The notes under the pieces were generated by a model, which was given only the letters and a program-made list of their open reading frames with translations, searched no databases and had not been told where the DNA came from. The translations under genes were made by a program, and so were the position numbers. This document shows, in pieces, positions 37,963 through 47,319 of a DNA stretch of 64,000 bases. Source of the stretch: Bacteroidota bacterium. Its GTDB lineage: Bacteria; Bacteroidota; Bacteroidia; Cytophagales; Cyclobacteriaceae. The stretch spans positions 25,879-89,878 of the forward strand of contig JAFDYX010000030.1 in NCBI GenBank assembly GCA_018267215.1. Direction: 5' to 3'. How positions within the stretch are numbered: the stretch's first letter is position 1; each line of letters begins with the position of its first letter.

Positions 37963-39697
37963 GCCTGCCCATAAGGAGGCTGCAACACTAAAAATTTCCG
38001 GTTCCGAAATTTTACTTCGATGCCTGATTGAAGAAGGTGTGGAAACAATTTTCGGCTACCCCGGAGGAGCTATCATGCCGATATACGATGCGCTCTACTC
38101 TTATGGCGATCAACTCAACCATATTTTAGTGCGGCACGAGCAAGGCTCAATCCACGCGGCACAAGGGTTTGCCCGCGCCAGCGGAAAAGTAGGTGTGGTG
38201 TTTGCCACCTCAGGGCCTGGTGCATTAAATTTAGTTACCGGCCTGGGCGATGCACTCATCGACTCCACGCCTGTTGTGTGCATTACCGGCCAGGTGTTTG
38301 CTCACCTGCTCGGCACAGATGCGTTTCAAGAAACAGATGTTGTCAACACAACTATCCCTGTTACCAAATGGAACGTGCAGGTAACGGAAGCTAAAGATAT
38401 TACCTCAGCCATCAGTAAAGCATTTTACATCGCACAAACAGGCAGGCCCGGCCCGGTGCTGGTGGATATCACCAAGAATGCACAAAATGAAATGTATGAA
38501 TTTGATGGCTATCAAAAATGTAAGAGCATCAGAACGTATAAACCTAAACCTGTTTTACAACAGACAGATATCGAGGCGGCTGCCGCACTCATTAACTCAG
38601 CTAAGAAGCCATATATTCTGGCAGGCCAAGGAATTACTCTTTCGGGTGCCAGCAACGAACTGATAGCTTTTTCGGAAAAGACCGGCATACCGGTGGCCTG
38701 CACGTTGCTGGGCTTGAGTGCCTTCCCCACCGACCATCCGAATTATGTAGGCTTCTTGGGGATGCATGGAAACTATGCGCCTAACGTGCTGACAAATGAA
38801 TGCGATGTACTGATCGGCATTGGCATGCGCTTCGATGACCGCGTAACCGGCAATGTGAACAAATATGCCAAGCAGGCCAAGATCATCCATATTGATATTG
38901 ACTTGGCTGAAATCAATAAGATCATCTCCACGGATGTAGCTGTGCATGCCGATGCCAAAGAAGCGTTGGTGGCACTGACTGCTACCTGCAAACAAACCTC
39001 TCATCCGGAGTGGCGCAAACAATTTCAGGCATTGTATGAAATTGAAAATGAAAAAATAATTCAGAAAGAATATAACCCAAAAGGCAAACTGATGATGGGC
39101 GAAGTGGTTCATCAACTGTCGCAACAAAGCAAAGGTTCGGCTATCATTGTTACCGATGTGGGGCAACATCAGATGATCACTTCGCGCTATTATGAATTTA
39201 AAACGCCACGTACCAACATTACTTCCGGTGGAGCAGGCACCATGGGTTTTGCTTTGCCAGCTGCCATTGGTGCCAAGATGGCCATGCCTAACCGGCCTGT
39301 GGTGGCCGTCATTGGCGATGGTGGTTTTCAGATGACGCTTCAGGAACTGGGCACCATCATGCAAAATAAAATTCCGGTAAAAATAATTGTGCTAAACAAT
39401 CACTTCCTCGGCATGGTACGCCAATGGCAACAGCTGTTTCACAACAAGCGTTACTCATTTACCGAAATACAAAACCCTGATTTCATCAAAATTGTTGAAG
39501 CCTATTCTATTCAGACGCGGCAGGTAACAGAACGGCACGAGTTGGCCGCGGCCATAGACGAAATGCTGAACTCAACCGGAGCATATTTTTTAGAGGTAGT
39601 GGTAGGTAAAGAAGACAATGTATTTCCGATGATACCGGCAGGAGCCGCGGTGAGCGAGGTGTTGTTAGAGGCTCCAACAAAAAATTCTCATCATTAA
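37937..39697 (+). CDS. ilvB: Acetolactate synthase large (catalytic) subunit
   Basis: Thiamine-diphosphate and FAD enzyme for the first common step. 586 residues: [18 protein letters not shown] and [17 protein letters not shown] at the active-site entry, the FAD domain with [14 protein letters not shown], and the ThDP-binding [17 protein letters not shown]. The start ATG lies inside ilvD with a 26-base overlap and reads into [15 protein letters not shown]. Confidence 0.96.
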   Translation: MDALLTKAEPAHKEAATLKISGSEILLRCLIEEGVETIFGYPGGAIMPIYDALYSYGDQLNHILVRHEQGSIHAAQGFARASGKVGVVFATSGPGALNLVTGLGDALIDSTPVVCITGQVFAHLLGTDAFQETDVVNTTIPVTKWNVQVTEAKDITSAISKAFYIAQTGRPGPVLVDITKNAQNEMYEFDGYQKCKSIRTYKPKPVLQQTDIEAAAALINSAKKPYILAGQGITLSGASNELIAFSEKTGIPVACTLLGLSAFPTDHPNYVGFLGMHGNYAPNVLTNECDVLIGIGMRFDDRVTGNVNKYAKQAKIIHIDIDLAEINKIISTDVAVHADAKEALVALTATCKQTSHPEWRKQFQALYEIENEKIIQKEYNPKGKLMMGEVVHQLSQQSKGSAIIVTDVGQHQMITSRYYEFKTPRTNITSGGAGTMGFALPAAIGAKMAMPNRPVVAVIGDGGFQMTLQELGTIMQNKIPVKIIVLNNHFLGMVRQWQQLFHNKRYSFTEIQNPDFIKIVEAYSIQTRQVTERHELAAAIDEMLNSTGAYFLEVVVGKEDNVFPMIPAGAAVSEVLLEAPTKNSHH

Positions 39698-39727
39698 AAA
39701 AATTATCAACTCAGTCAAACGCTGAAT

Positions 39728-40018
39728 ATGAAACAAGACTTCACCATACAACTCAGCTCAGAAAATAATTTTTCCGTTTTAAATCGCATCATCAATATTT
39801 TAAACAGGCGCAGAGTACGGATTAAAAAACTGATGGGCTTTGAAGATGACAACGACTTCCGCAAAGGCGGTATAATATTGTTAGTACACACTACGGCTGA
39901 CTTAGCCGAAAAATGCAAACGACAATTAGAAAAACTGATTGAAGTAGAAGAAGTGTGCCTGTCAGAAGGGAGCACACTATATTTGGAACAGACCGAACGC
40001 ATCGTGGATGTAGATTGA
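39728..40018 (+). CDS. ilvN: Acetolactate synthase small (regulatory) subunit
   Basis: A 96-residue ACT-domain protein (DFTIQLSSENNFSVLNRIINILNRRRVRI) that stimulates IlvB and normally gives valine feedback control. It is the short form with just one ACT domain, like IlvM/IlvN of about 90-100 residues, and not the 160-residue IlvH type. Starts 30 bases after ilvB. Confidence 0.92.
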   Translation: MKQDFTIQLSSENNFSVLNRIINILNRRRVRIKKLMGFEDDNDFRKGGIILLVHTTADLAEKCKRQLEKLIEVEEVCLSEGSTLYLEQTERIVDVD

Positions 40019-40097
40019 TATTTTAATGACAGATTACAAAATTCAAATAGGCTTTAAATTTTTTAACAATAACTATTAACTATTAACCGAGACAAAA

Positions 40098-41168
40098 ATG
40101 GCAAAGATCAATTTTGGAGGCACCATCGAAGAAGTGGTAACACGCGAAGAATTTCCGATGGAGAAGGCATTGGATACATTAAAAAATGAAACCATCGCCA
40201 TCATCGGCTATGGCGTGCAAGGACCGGCTCAGGCCCTCAACCTGCGCGACAACGGATTCCGTGTCATCATCGGCCAGCGCAAAGGCGGCAAAACGTGGGA
40301 CAAAGCCATTCAGCATGGATGGGTTCCGGGCGAAACATTATTTGAAATTGAAGAAGCCGCTAAACGCGGCACCATCATTCAATATCTTCTCTCCGATGCA
40401 GGGCAGATTGCCACTTGGCCTGCCATCAAGCCGCACCTCACCAAAGGCAAAGCCTTATATTTTTCGCATGGCTTTGGCGTAACATTTAAAGAGCAAACGG
40501 GAATTGTACCGCCCGCTGATGTTGACGTAATCTTAGCTGCACCGAAAGGATCTGGAACCTCCGTTCGCAGATTATTTTTACAAGGCAAAGGCATCAATTC
40601 AAGCTATGCGGTTTTTCAAAATGCTACCGGTCATGCAGCCACACGCGCGATAGCGCTGGGCATTGGCGTTGGCTCGGGTTATTTGTTTGAAACAGATTTT
40701 AAAAAAGAAGTGTACTCTGACCTGACCGGTGAGCGCGGTACGCTGATGGGTGCCATCGCAGGGATATTCGAAGCACAGTATGAAGTGCTCCGCTCTAAAG
40801 GCCACTCTCCTTCTGAAGCGTTTAATGAAACCGTAGAAGAACTGACTCAAAGCCTGATGCCGTTGGTAGCCGAAAACGGAATGGACTGGATGTATGCCAA
40901 CTGCTCTACCACAGCCCAACGTGGCGCATTAGACTGGAAAAAGAAATTCAAAGCAGCTACACTTCCTGTCTTCAAAGAACTGTACGAAAGCGTAGCCAGC
41001 GGAGCTGAAGCTAAACGCACCATTGACACTTGCAGCAAACCTGACTATCGCGAAAAATTAGCTGACGAGTTGAAGGAGTTGCGCAACAGCGAGCTGTGGC
41101 AAGCCGGGGCTGCCGTCCGTGCGCTGCGCCCTGAAAAGGAAAAGGTGGAAGCGAGTATGATCAACTAA
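40098..41168 (+). CDS. ilvC: Ketol-acid reductoisomerase
   Basis: NADPH-dependent enzyme of the second common step. 356 residues: IAIIGYGVQGPAQALNLRDNG with the dinucleotide-binding loop and following arginine (VIIGQRKGGKTW), LAAPKGSGTSVRRLF, and the knotted C-terminal domain with DLTGERGTLMGAIAGIFEAQYE. Last gene of the ilv operon, followed by a strong terminator. Confidence 0.96.
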   Translation: MAKINFGGTIEEVVTREEFPMEKALDTLKNETIAIIGYGVQGPAQALNLRDNGFRVIIGQRKGGKTWDKAIQHGWVPGETLFEIEEAAKRGTIIQYLLSDAGQIATWPAIKPHLTKGKALYFSHGFGVTFKEQTGIVPPADVDVILAAPKGSGTSVRRLFLQGKGINSSYAVFQNATGHAATRAIALGIGVGSGYLFETDFKKEVYSDLTGERGTLMGAIAGIFEAQYEVLRSKGHSPSEAFNETVEELTQSLMPLVAENGMDWMYANCSTTAQRGALDWKKKFKAATLPVFKELYESVASGAEAKRTIDTCSKPDYREKLADELKELRNSELWQAGAAVRALRPEKEKVEASMIN

Positions 41169-41186
41169 CTTAGCAACTGCTCAAAC

Positions 41187-41217
41187 AAAAAATCCGAATC
41201 TCTGGTTCGGATTTTTT
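41187..41217 (+). terminator. Intrinsic terminator after ilvC
   Basis: AAAAAATCCGAA (41187-41198) and TTCGGATTTTTT (41206-41217) form a perfect 12-bp stem around TCTCTGG, with T bases continuing. The A-run makes it able to work on both strands, so it may also end the convergent lipoprotein transcript. Confidence 0.88.
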
Positions 41218-41260
41218 TTATGGTGTTAATAATCGTTCAATCAATACACACTGCAATAAT

Positions 41261-41854
41261 TCAATGTACCGCTTGCACCCGTCTATAGTCAGGCGAAAGA
41301 AAAAATGTTTGTTTTTTAATTTTCTTGGTAGAATCAGCCATAGCCACTCCCAACGAATATTCACAATCAATTTGATGACTCAGCACCTCATCTGGGTCTT
41401 TGTGGTATCTGTTAAATTGATATTTCATATATTTTAGTTCGATCAACTGCTGCTCGGTGAAAGATTTTAAATCTTTAAAGCTTTTAGTGTATTGCTCAAA
41501 AAAAGGATCATCTTTAAACTTGCCTTGCAGCAAGGCCAGCGAATCTAATCGTTGGTTTGTCTTGGTTAACAGCGCTGTGTTGTACAAAATATCTTTTGTG
41601 ATGTTGGAAAGGATGGTATCAACAGCCAAAGTAGTTTTCAAACCTTTTGAATAGTCGGCAGCCAGCAACATCAGCGAGTCGGCTGCTTTAATCGCTTTAA
41701 CTTCTTCCAGTTTTGTCAACTTAGGTTCTTGTCCAGCCGGCAATCTCCTCACATAGCGGATGTACGAAGAGATGGTGTCCTTCTTGCGGTCGCTGCTGCA
41801 GGAAGTAACAAGCAACGCAATGAAAGCAATAGCAAAAACAATTCTGATCATCAT
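41261..41854 (-). CDS. Lipoprotein of unknown function
   Basis: 197 residues with a lipoprotein signal: a hydrophobic stretch and lipobox LVTSC (Cys19), followed by SSD, so it is probably anchored in the inner or outer membrane. The rest is charged and mostly helical (KLEEVKAIKAADSLMLLAADYSKGL, SFKDLKSFTEQQLIELKYMKYQ). I do not recognise a family. It is convergent with the ilv operon. Confidence 0.8.
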   Translation of the reverse strand: MMIRIVFAIAFIALLVTSCSSDRKKDTISSYIRYVRRLPAGQEPKLTKLEEVKAIKAADSLMLLAADYSKGLKTTLAVDTILSNITKDILYNTALLTKTNQRLDSLALLQGKFKDDPFFEQYTKSFKDLKSFTEQQLIELKYMKYQFNRYHKDPDEVLSHQIDCEYSLGVAMADSTKKIKKQTFFLSPDYRRVQAVH

Positions 41855-41949
41855 GACACAATTTAACAGGAAAAATTAAAAAAATAAGGACAGGTATTCA
41901 AAAAATACAATACCATTACTTCCCTTCATAAAAAAGCATTTTAAAGTTA

Positions 41950-41957
41950 ACTTTGTT
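41950..41957 (+). promoter_or_regulatory. -7 box TAACTTTG upstream of the rhodanese remnant
   Basis: TAACTTTG is an exact TAnnTTTG match 42 bases before the ATG at 41999. It suggests that the interrupted gene still has its promoter. Confidence 0.45.
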
Positions 41958-41998
41958 CCAAGTTATTTCGAAAGATCATAGACATAAAAAATAGTAAG

Positions 41999-42376
41999 AT
42001 GAAAAACATATTGCTTACCACCGCTTTCTCCTTCATTTTTATTACCACATTCTCTCAGGTTGTTCACCCGATGAAGGTTGACGATTTTGAAAAGAAAATG
42101 TCGGCCACAAAAGAAAAAACAATTCTTGATGTGCGCACGCCCGAAGAGTTTGTAGAAGGGCATCTGCCCGGTGCCTAGATGATTGATTTTTACCGCGATG
42201 ACTTCAAAGAAAAAGTAGCCAAACTCGATAAATCGAAACCTGTATTTGTCTATTGTTTGGCAGGTGGGCGCAGTAAGTCGGCTGCTAAAATTATGGCCGA
42301 CTTGGGGTTCGCGGCTGTTTATGATTTATCGGGCGGCTATCGCGCGCCTGGTCATCAGCTAAAAAGAAAACAGTAA
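41999..42376 (+). pseudogene. Exported rhodanese-domain protein interrupted by an in-frame TAG
   Basis: The frame opens with a signal peptide (KNILLTTAFSFIFITTFSQ) and the N-terminal rhodanese motif ILDVRTPEEFVEGHLPGA, meets TAG at 42176-42178, then continues in the same frame from an immediately adjacent ATG: MIDFYRDDF, the active-site loop VYCLAGGRSKSAA, and a normal ending. Together 125 codons, the right size for a single-domain periplasmic sulfurtransferase. One C-to-T change (CAG to TAG) would explain it. As read, the product is two fragments, only the first with a signal peptide. A sequencing error, amber read-through or reinitiation are alternatives. Confidence 0.85.
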
Positions 42377-42397
42377 AGTAATAACCGGCATCTACCC

Positions 42398-44092
42398 TCA
42401 ATCTGCTTTCGATTGATCTGCCATCTGAAATAAAAAAGAAAGCACCACCACCACGGCAGAGCCGATGATGTTGTAATACAGAAAGGCTAACCGGTTGCCC
42501 AGCAGATAGTAGCAAGCCAGCACACAACCTTCGGCCACGACAGCAGCCCAAAACACGGCATTGCTCCTCACCTTCTTCAGGTAAAACGCCACCACGAAAA
42601 TACCGAGGATCGTTCCATAAAACAGCGACCCGACTATGTTAACAAACTGAATCAGGTTTTCAGAAAAATTGGCCAGCGCGGCAAAACAAATAGCAATGAT
42701 TGCCCACATCACCATAAATAATTTAGAGACGTACAAATCGCTGAGCCACGGTTTCTTAGGGTTGATTACCCGCTTGTACATATCAACCATGGTGGTGGTG
42801 GCCAAAGCAGAAAGCTCGGACGACATACTCGACATGGCTGCCGAAAAAATTACTGCCAGCAGCAAACCGATCACACCATGTGGCAAATGTGTCAGCACGA
42901 AATTCAGAAAAGCATAATCGTGATCTTGTCCGCCCGTGTTGGTTACTGCTTTGGCTGCAACAACTTTTGCCTTCGTGCGTACACTGTCTTCCAGATGTTT
43001 ATTATAAAAGTATTCGGTTTTCGCTGCTGATATTCTTCCTGCATCATTTTCATGGATGGCGTTCACTAAATTATCTGCCGTCAGCCGTTCAGTTGCCTTC
43101 AATTCGTTAAATCGTTTTTCCAGCAACAAAACTTCTTCTTTGGCTGCAGATTGTTTCGCCCTGTCAAGCAACACTGCGTTATGCAACATGGGCGCTTCAT
43201 TGAAGAGATAAAACACAAACACCAACACGCCAATGAAGAGAATGAAGAATTGCATGGGCACTTTCAAGAGTCCGTTAAATAGCAGCCCCATTCTTCCTTC
43301 TGCCAACGACTTGCCGTTGATATAACGGGCTACCTGCGATTGGTCTGTGCCAAAATATGAAAGGAACAAAAACGTGGAAGCAAACAAGCCTGACCAGATA
43401 TTATAGCGGTCATTCCATGAGAAGCTTGTCGTAATGATATTAAGTTTGCCTAACTCTCCTGCTACTCGCACCGAATCGAGCAGCGAAACTTTTTGAGGCA
43501 GTAGTGAGAAGGCGATGGTTCCCGCTAAAAACATTCCACCCAAAATAATAGTCATCTGTACCCGTTGCGTGATGCTCACCGCATTGTTCCCGCCCGACAC
43601 GGTATAGATAATCACCAACACACCAATCAGCAGTGTGGTAAAAAAAATATTCCAACCTAATATGGTTGACAACACCAAAGAAGGTGCGAACAGCGTAATG
43701 CCTACCGAAAGCCCGCGCAGGGCTAAAAACAAGGCGGCAGCCAGCGTTCTTGTTTTTAAATCGAACCGCGACTCGAGGTACTCGTATGCCGTATAAACTT
43801 TCAACTTGTAATAGATAGGCAGCAGTGTTACCGAAAGGATAATCATAGCCAGCGGCAGGCCAAAGTAAAACTGTACGAAGCGCATGCCGTCTTCCATGCC
43901 CTGTCCGGTAGTTGATAAAAACGTAACAGCACTGGCCTGCGTAGCCATAATGGAAAGTCCGACCATCCACCATCGTTGCTGGTCTCCTTTGATGAAGGTT
44001 TCCATGCTTTTCGTACCGCGCGACTTCCACGTGCCATAAGCCACGATAGCCGCCAGCGTGCCAAACAACACCAACCAATCGAGGGTGGTCAT
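42398..44092 (-). CDS. Sodium:solute symporter family protein
   Basis: A 564-residue inner-membrane transporter of the SSS family with about 13 membrane segments. TTLDWLVLFGTLAAIVAYG begins helix 1; SIMATQASAVTFLSTTGQG and KVYTAYEYLESRFDLKTRTLAA are the conserved early segments, and SAAMSSMSSELSALATTTMVDMY is the sodium-site region. The substrate is unknown. Its start codon overlaps the stop of a 37-codon gene (ATGA), which itself overlaps a PIG-L deacetylase gene, so the symporter may take up an amino-sugar or related product. Confidence 0.9.
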   Translation of the reverse strand: MTTLDWLVLFGTLAAIVAYGTWKSRGTKSMETFIKGDQQRWWMVGLSIMATQASAVTFLSTTGQGMEDGMRFVQFYFGLPLAMIILSVTLLPIYYKLKVYTAYEYLESRFDLKTRTLAAALFLALRGLSVGITLFAPSLVLSTILGWNIFFTTLLIGVLVIIYTVSGGNNAVSITQRVQMTIILGGMFLAGTIAFSLLPQKVSLLDSVRVAGELGKLNIITTSFSWNDRYNIWSGLFASTFLFLSYFGTDQSQVARYINGKSLAEGRMGLLFNGLLKVPMQFFILFIGVLVFVFYLFNEAPMLHNAVLLDRAKQSAAKEEVLLLEKRFNELKATERLTADNLVNAIHENDAGRISAAKTEYFYNKHLEDSVRTKAKVVAAKAVTNTGGQDHDYAFLNFVLTHLPHGVIGLLLAVIFSAAMSSMSSELSALATTTMVDMYKRVINPKKPWLSDLYVSKLFMVMWAIIAICFAALANFSENLIQFVNIVGSLFYGTILGIFVVAFYLKKVRSNAVFWAAVVAEGCVLACYYLLGNRLAFLYYNIIGSAVVVVLSFLFQMADQSKAD

Positions 44093-44202
44093 GAAAATGA
44101 TTTAGAAATTAAAAAGAATAATACGACTTGCGCTGCCAAGGCTCCCATCACAAGCCAATACCAACTGCTCCACGAACGGAACAACGGAGGTTTATCGTCC
44201 AT
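44089..44202 (-). CDS. 37-residue membrane microprotein coupled to the symporter
   Basis: An ATG frame of 37 codons fits exactly between two genes: its start overlaps the end of the PIG-L gene by 11 bases and its TGA overlaps the symporter ATG in an ATGA. The peptide has a charged, aromatic N terminus (MDDKPPLFRSWSSWYW) and one membrane segment (LVMGALAAQVVLFFLI), ending SKSFS. Small one-span proteins of this pattern accompany SSS symporters in some bacteria, where they may act as accessory subunits; that role is inference here. Confidence 0.75.
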   Translation of the reverse strand: MDDKPPLFRSWSSWYWLVMGALAAQVVLFFLISKSFS

Positions 44203-46711
44203 TGGTTTTAGTATTTACGCCTACTTGTTTGCTTTTACCCTTGCCGATTGACACGATATTGGCAAATAGTTTATAGGCACCGGGTACACCTTCGGGCAGC
44301 TCCCGGAAAAATGACAATGCGGTGTAAACAAAATACCCCTGGCCATACTTTGCCACCAGTAAGCTGCCATCGCGGGGTGGTTCATTGGCATCGTTCATGG
44401 AAAGTAACGCGTCAAATTCTGGCGCCCACTTAGAAGGAAAATACAGTCCTCGCTCTTGCACCCATCCATTAAAATCATTGTCAGAAATTTTGTTTGGAAA
44501 ATTTAATAACGGATGGTCAGGTTTCAAGATGCGCACCGGGCTGCCTTCTTGTGTTACCCGGTCGCGTGAGAGTGTAAGCGGAAAAGGTGAAAACCGGTCG
44601 GCATCAATGTGCAATTCAAAATTATTATTGTATTGCATTACCAAGGTGCCTCCTTGTTTAACATAATCCAATAAATCAGGCATGAAGAAACGGATGCGCT
44701 TGCTCGTATTCAGTATTCGTACGCCCAATACTACGGCATCTACTTTTTTCAGATTGGTCGGGGTAATCTCTTCATCGGCCATCTCCCATACATCATAGCC
44801 CATGTTGCGCAGGCTTAACGGAATTTCATCGCCTGCACCCATGATGTAGGCAATGCGGTTGCCTTCCTTTTTTAAATTAAGTCTAACAACTTTAGCCGAT
44901 GCAGTGGGCAACATAATCTGTGTAGGGATATGATCGTATTGAATGAGCTTCATGGATTGATTGTATTCCGTGCCATTTATTTTCGCTACTGCTTCAACTT
45001 GCTGTACTCCTTCTTCCGCACCGGGGAATACTTTAAAAGCAAACAATTTTTCTTCTTCTTTCTTTTTAAAATCAAATGAATACGTTGCCGGCTCAACACG
45101 CCAGCCGGCAGGAACAAGTAGCCCGACAGAGCCTGTACTGTTGCCGGATGTTGACTTCACCAACACGTTCAGCACGTTAGGTGATGAACTGTTAAACAAA
45201 TAATCGGGCTTATCGAAATTAACAAGCACCGGTGGCACAACATAAAACGGACGGTTCAATTCTCCTCTTACCGGATCAGTCCATTTATACATGAAGGGTA
45301 CTGATAATTGAAACTGCTCTTGGCCAATTAAAAAAGTAAAATCGAATGATACCGCAGGTAAATTTTCAGGCTGGCCGATGAGAGCCGGGTTTTCCACAGT
45401 AAACAAGCCTTGTGTGTGTGGTTTTTTAAGCCAATAAGGATCAGAATAATCCAAGTTGTTGTTGAGTGTTTTTTCTGTTTTCAGGGTAAGTGGAATATTG
45501 CCAGATAATACAGTAGAACAAGTGCTGTCAAAAGAAAATTGAGTTGATTGTATCTTTGTTAATGATACGGATACTTTGCTGCGGTTGATCAACTCCAAGC
45601 TTACCTTTATTTTTTCGCCCGGTGCGCTCCAATAATAATTAGCTGTTGCTTCTACATACAACCCGAGGCAGTCTTGTATCAGAACACCCACTTCTTTCTC
45701 TTTTCTTGTCTTCCAAACCGACTCAGGCAATTTTCTGATTGCCGATTGTATTTTCAATAACTGCGGTATAGAAGCGGAAGGATCCTCGTCTTTAAAATCT
45801 GTGATGGCTTTCTCCACCATCGGTGTGATAGATTCGCCTCCTTTTATTCTCGACCAGGTTGTATTGACTCCATCAAAAATTGATTTACTGGCTTTCTCTC
45901 CTTTCACAAACTCAAAAAATTCAAGCGCGTCTCCTCTCCTGCCCGATGAGCCAAAGCCTTGACTTTTATGTTGTGTACGGCTGTCGGCAGCAATCTCGGC
46001 ATAAGATTTTCCCAGCAAAGTATTATACGTTCCCACATTAACAGTTACTACATCGGGTGTGTTTTCGTTTACGGTTTGGTTCCACCAGCGGCCTGTGTTG
46101 GTAAATAATCGTTTGGGTTGCCACACACCCAGTTCTTTCACTTGAGCTGGCAAATAATTTATGTCTCCACTTTTATCAAATGCTTCTTGTGCCAAAACAG
46201 CCGAAGCCGTATGATGCCCGTGCCCCGCTTGCTCGTTGGGCGGAAAGCGGTCAATGACTACATCCGGTTGGAACTGGCGATATACTCGCACTACATCAGA
46301 CAGCACTTCGTCTTTACTCCAAATTTCCAATGTTTCGTTTACATTTTTAGAAAAACCAAAATCGTTGGCACGAGTAAAAAATTGTTGACCTCCGTCAATT
46401 CTGCGGGCGGCCAACAGTTCTTGTGTGCGGATAAGTCCGAGCTGATCGCGGATTTCAGTACCAATCAAGTTCTGTCCGCCATCGCCACGCGTCATCGCCA
46501 GATAAGCCGTAGCCGCAAGCTGGTCGCTGACAAAAAAAGAAATAGCGCGTGTGTTCTCATCATCGGGATGAGCTGCTACATACAATACGGAGCCCAGAAA
46601 ATTTAATTTCTTTAATCGTAATTTAATTTCGGAAGCACCGGGCTGCCGGTGGGTTTGTGCTGCCGCACTGATACAAAGAAGGATTATGAAAAAACTAACT
46701 AATCGATACAT
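44192..46711 (-). CDS. PIG-L family deacetylase, large secreted form
   Basis: An 839-residue exported protein with a signal peptide (YRLVSFFIILLCISAAAQ). The N-terminal PIG-L domain shows the zinc motif AHPDDE, TRGDGGQN and a downstream HGHHTAS histidine segment, as in GlcNAc-type N-deacetylases. The rest is a long C-terminal region with Ig-like beta stretches and a final domain resembling a class I glutamine amidotransferase fold (RIAYIMGAGDEIPLSLRNMGYDV, DALLSMNDANEPPRDGSLLVAKYGQGYFVYTAL). Substrate is unknown. First gene of a coupled set with the microprotein and symporter. Confidence 0.87.
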   Translation of the reverse strand: MYRLVSFFIILLCISAAAQTHRQPGASEIKLRLKKLNFLGSVLYVAAHPDDENTRAISFFVSDQLAATAYLAMTRGDGGQNLIGTEIRDQLGLIRTQELLAARRIDGGQQFFTRANDFGFSKNVNETLEIWSKDEVLSDVVRVYRQFQPDVVIDRFPPNEQAGHGHHTASAVLAQEAFDKSGDINYLPAQVKELGVWQPKRLFTNTGRWWNQTVNENTPDVVTVNVGTYNTLLGKSYAEIAADSRTQHKSQGFGSSGRRGDALEFFEFVKGEKASKSIFDGVNTTWSRIKGGESITPMVEKAITDFKDEDPSASIPQLLKIQSAIRKLPESVWKTRKEKEVGVLIQDCLGLYVEATANYYWSAPGEKIKVSLELINRSKVSVSLTKIQSTQFSFDSTCSTVLSGNIPLTLKTEKTLNNNLDYSDPYWLKKPHTQGLFTVENPALIGQPENLPAVSFDFTFLIGQEQFQLSVPFMYKWTDPVRGELNRPFYVVPPVLVNFDKPDYLFNSSSPNVLNVLVKSTSGNSTGSVGLLVPAGWRVEPATYSFDFKKKEEEKLFAFKVFPGAEEGVQQVEAVAKINGTEYNQSMKLIQYDHIPTQIMLPTASAKVVRLNLKKEGNRIAYIMGAGDEIPLSLRNMGYDVWEMADEEITPTNLKKVDAVVLGVRILNTSKRIRFFMPDLLDYVKQGGTLVMQYNNNFELHIDADRFSPFPLTLSRDRVTQEGSPVRILKPDHPLLNFPNKISDNDFNGWVQERGLYFPSKWAPEFDALLSMNDANEPPRDGSLLVAKYGQGYFVYTALSFFRELPEGVPGAYKLFANIVSIGKGKSKQVGVNTKTNGR

Positions 46712-46824
46712 AGTATTTATATTTCTACGAATAACGGAAAAAAAGTATAACGGAGGTAAATGAACAAAATGGTATTTAACCGTTTAACAAATAATTAAAA
46801 AAGTGAGAGATGGCAAACCGTTCG

Positions 46825-47283
46825 TTAAAACTGACCGTGCCATTTTCCGTTCACAGAGAATATCCCTGTTGGTGTTATAGACAGAACTATTTTTCTGATT
46901 TTTTTCTTGTCAGGCGAGATAAACAAGATAACAAACTCTCCTCCTTCGCTTTTCAGGTCTGCTACAAAGCCCATGTCGAAGTTAAATTCAGAAAGTCCTT
47001 CTGTTTTCTTTTTAAAAATTTCTCTTTTATCCGGCCTGATAACGCTGATACGGATTTCATCTTCCCTGATTTTAAGAGAAGAAATTTTAACCGACAAAAA
47101 AGATTGCTGCCCTTTGGAATTGTCCATTCTTTCGCCACTTGTATTGTATGTGTTCGATCCATACTGCGAAGGCTTCTCTTTAAATCGCAAGTTAATATCA
47201 ACCTGAAATTCATCTGCGGGCTTGAACGGTATTTCATCCTGCAGTAGGAAACAAGTTAATAAAATGAAAAATGATTTTACCAT
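46825..47283 (-). CDS. Hypothetical exported protein
   Basis: 152 residues from ATG 47283 with a signal-like N terminus (VKSFFILLTCFLLQDEI). The body is rich in beta strands and charged residues (FQVDINLRFKEKPSQYGSN, ISVIRPDKREIFKKKTEG, GGEFVILFISPDKKKIRKIVLS). It resembles no family that I recognise. The upstream TTG in frame at 47298 is not needed. It follows the MiaE-like gene by 36 bases on the same strand. Confidence 0.7.
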   Translation of the reverse strand: MVKSFFILLTCFLLQDEIPFKPADEFQVDINLRFKEKPSQYGSNTYNTSGERMDNSKGQQSFLSVKISSLKIREDEIRISVIRPDKREIFKKKTEGLSEFNFDMGFVADLKSEGGEFVILFISPDKKKIRKIVLSITPTGIFSVNGKWHGQF

Positions 47284-47319
47284 TTTCGAAGTTAACAAAA
47301 ATATTTGTCAATCATGCGC

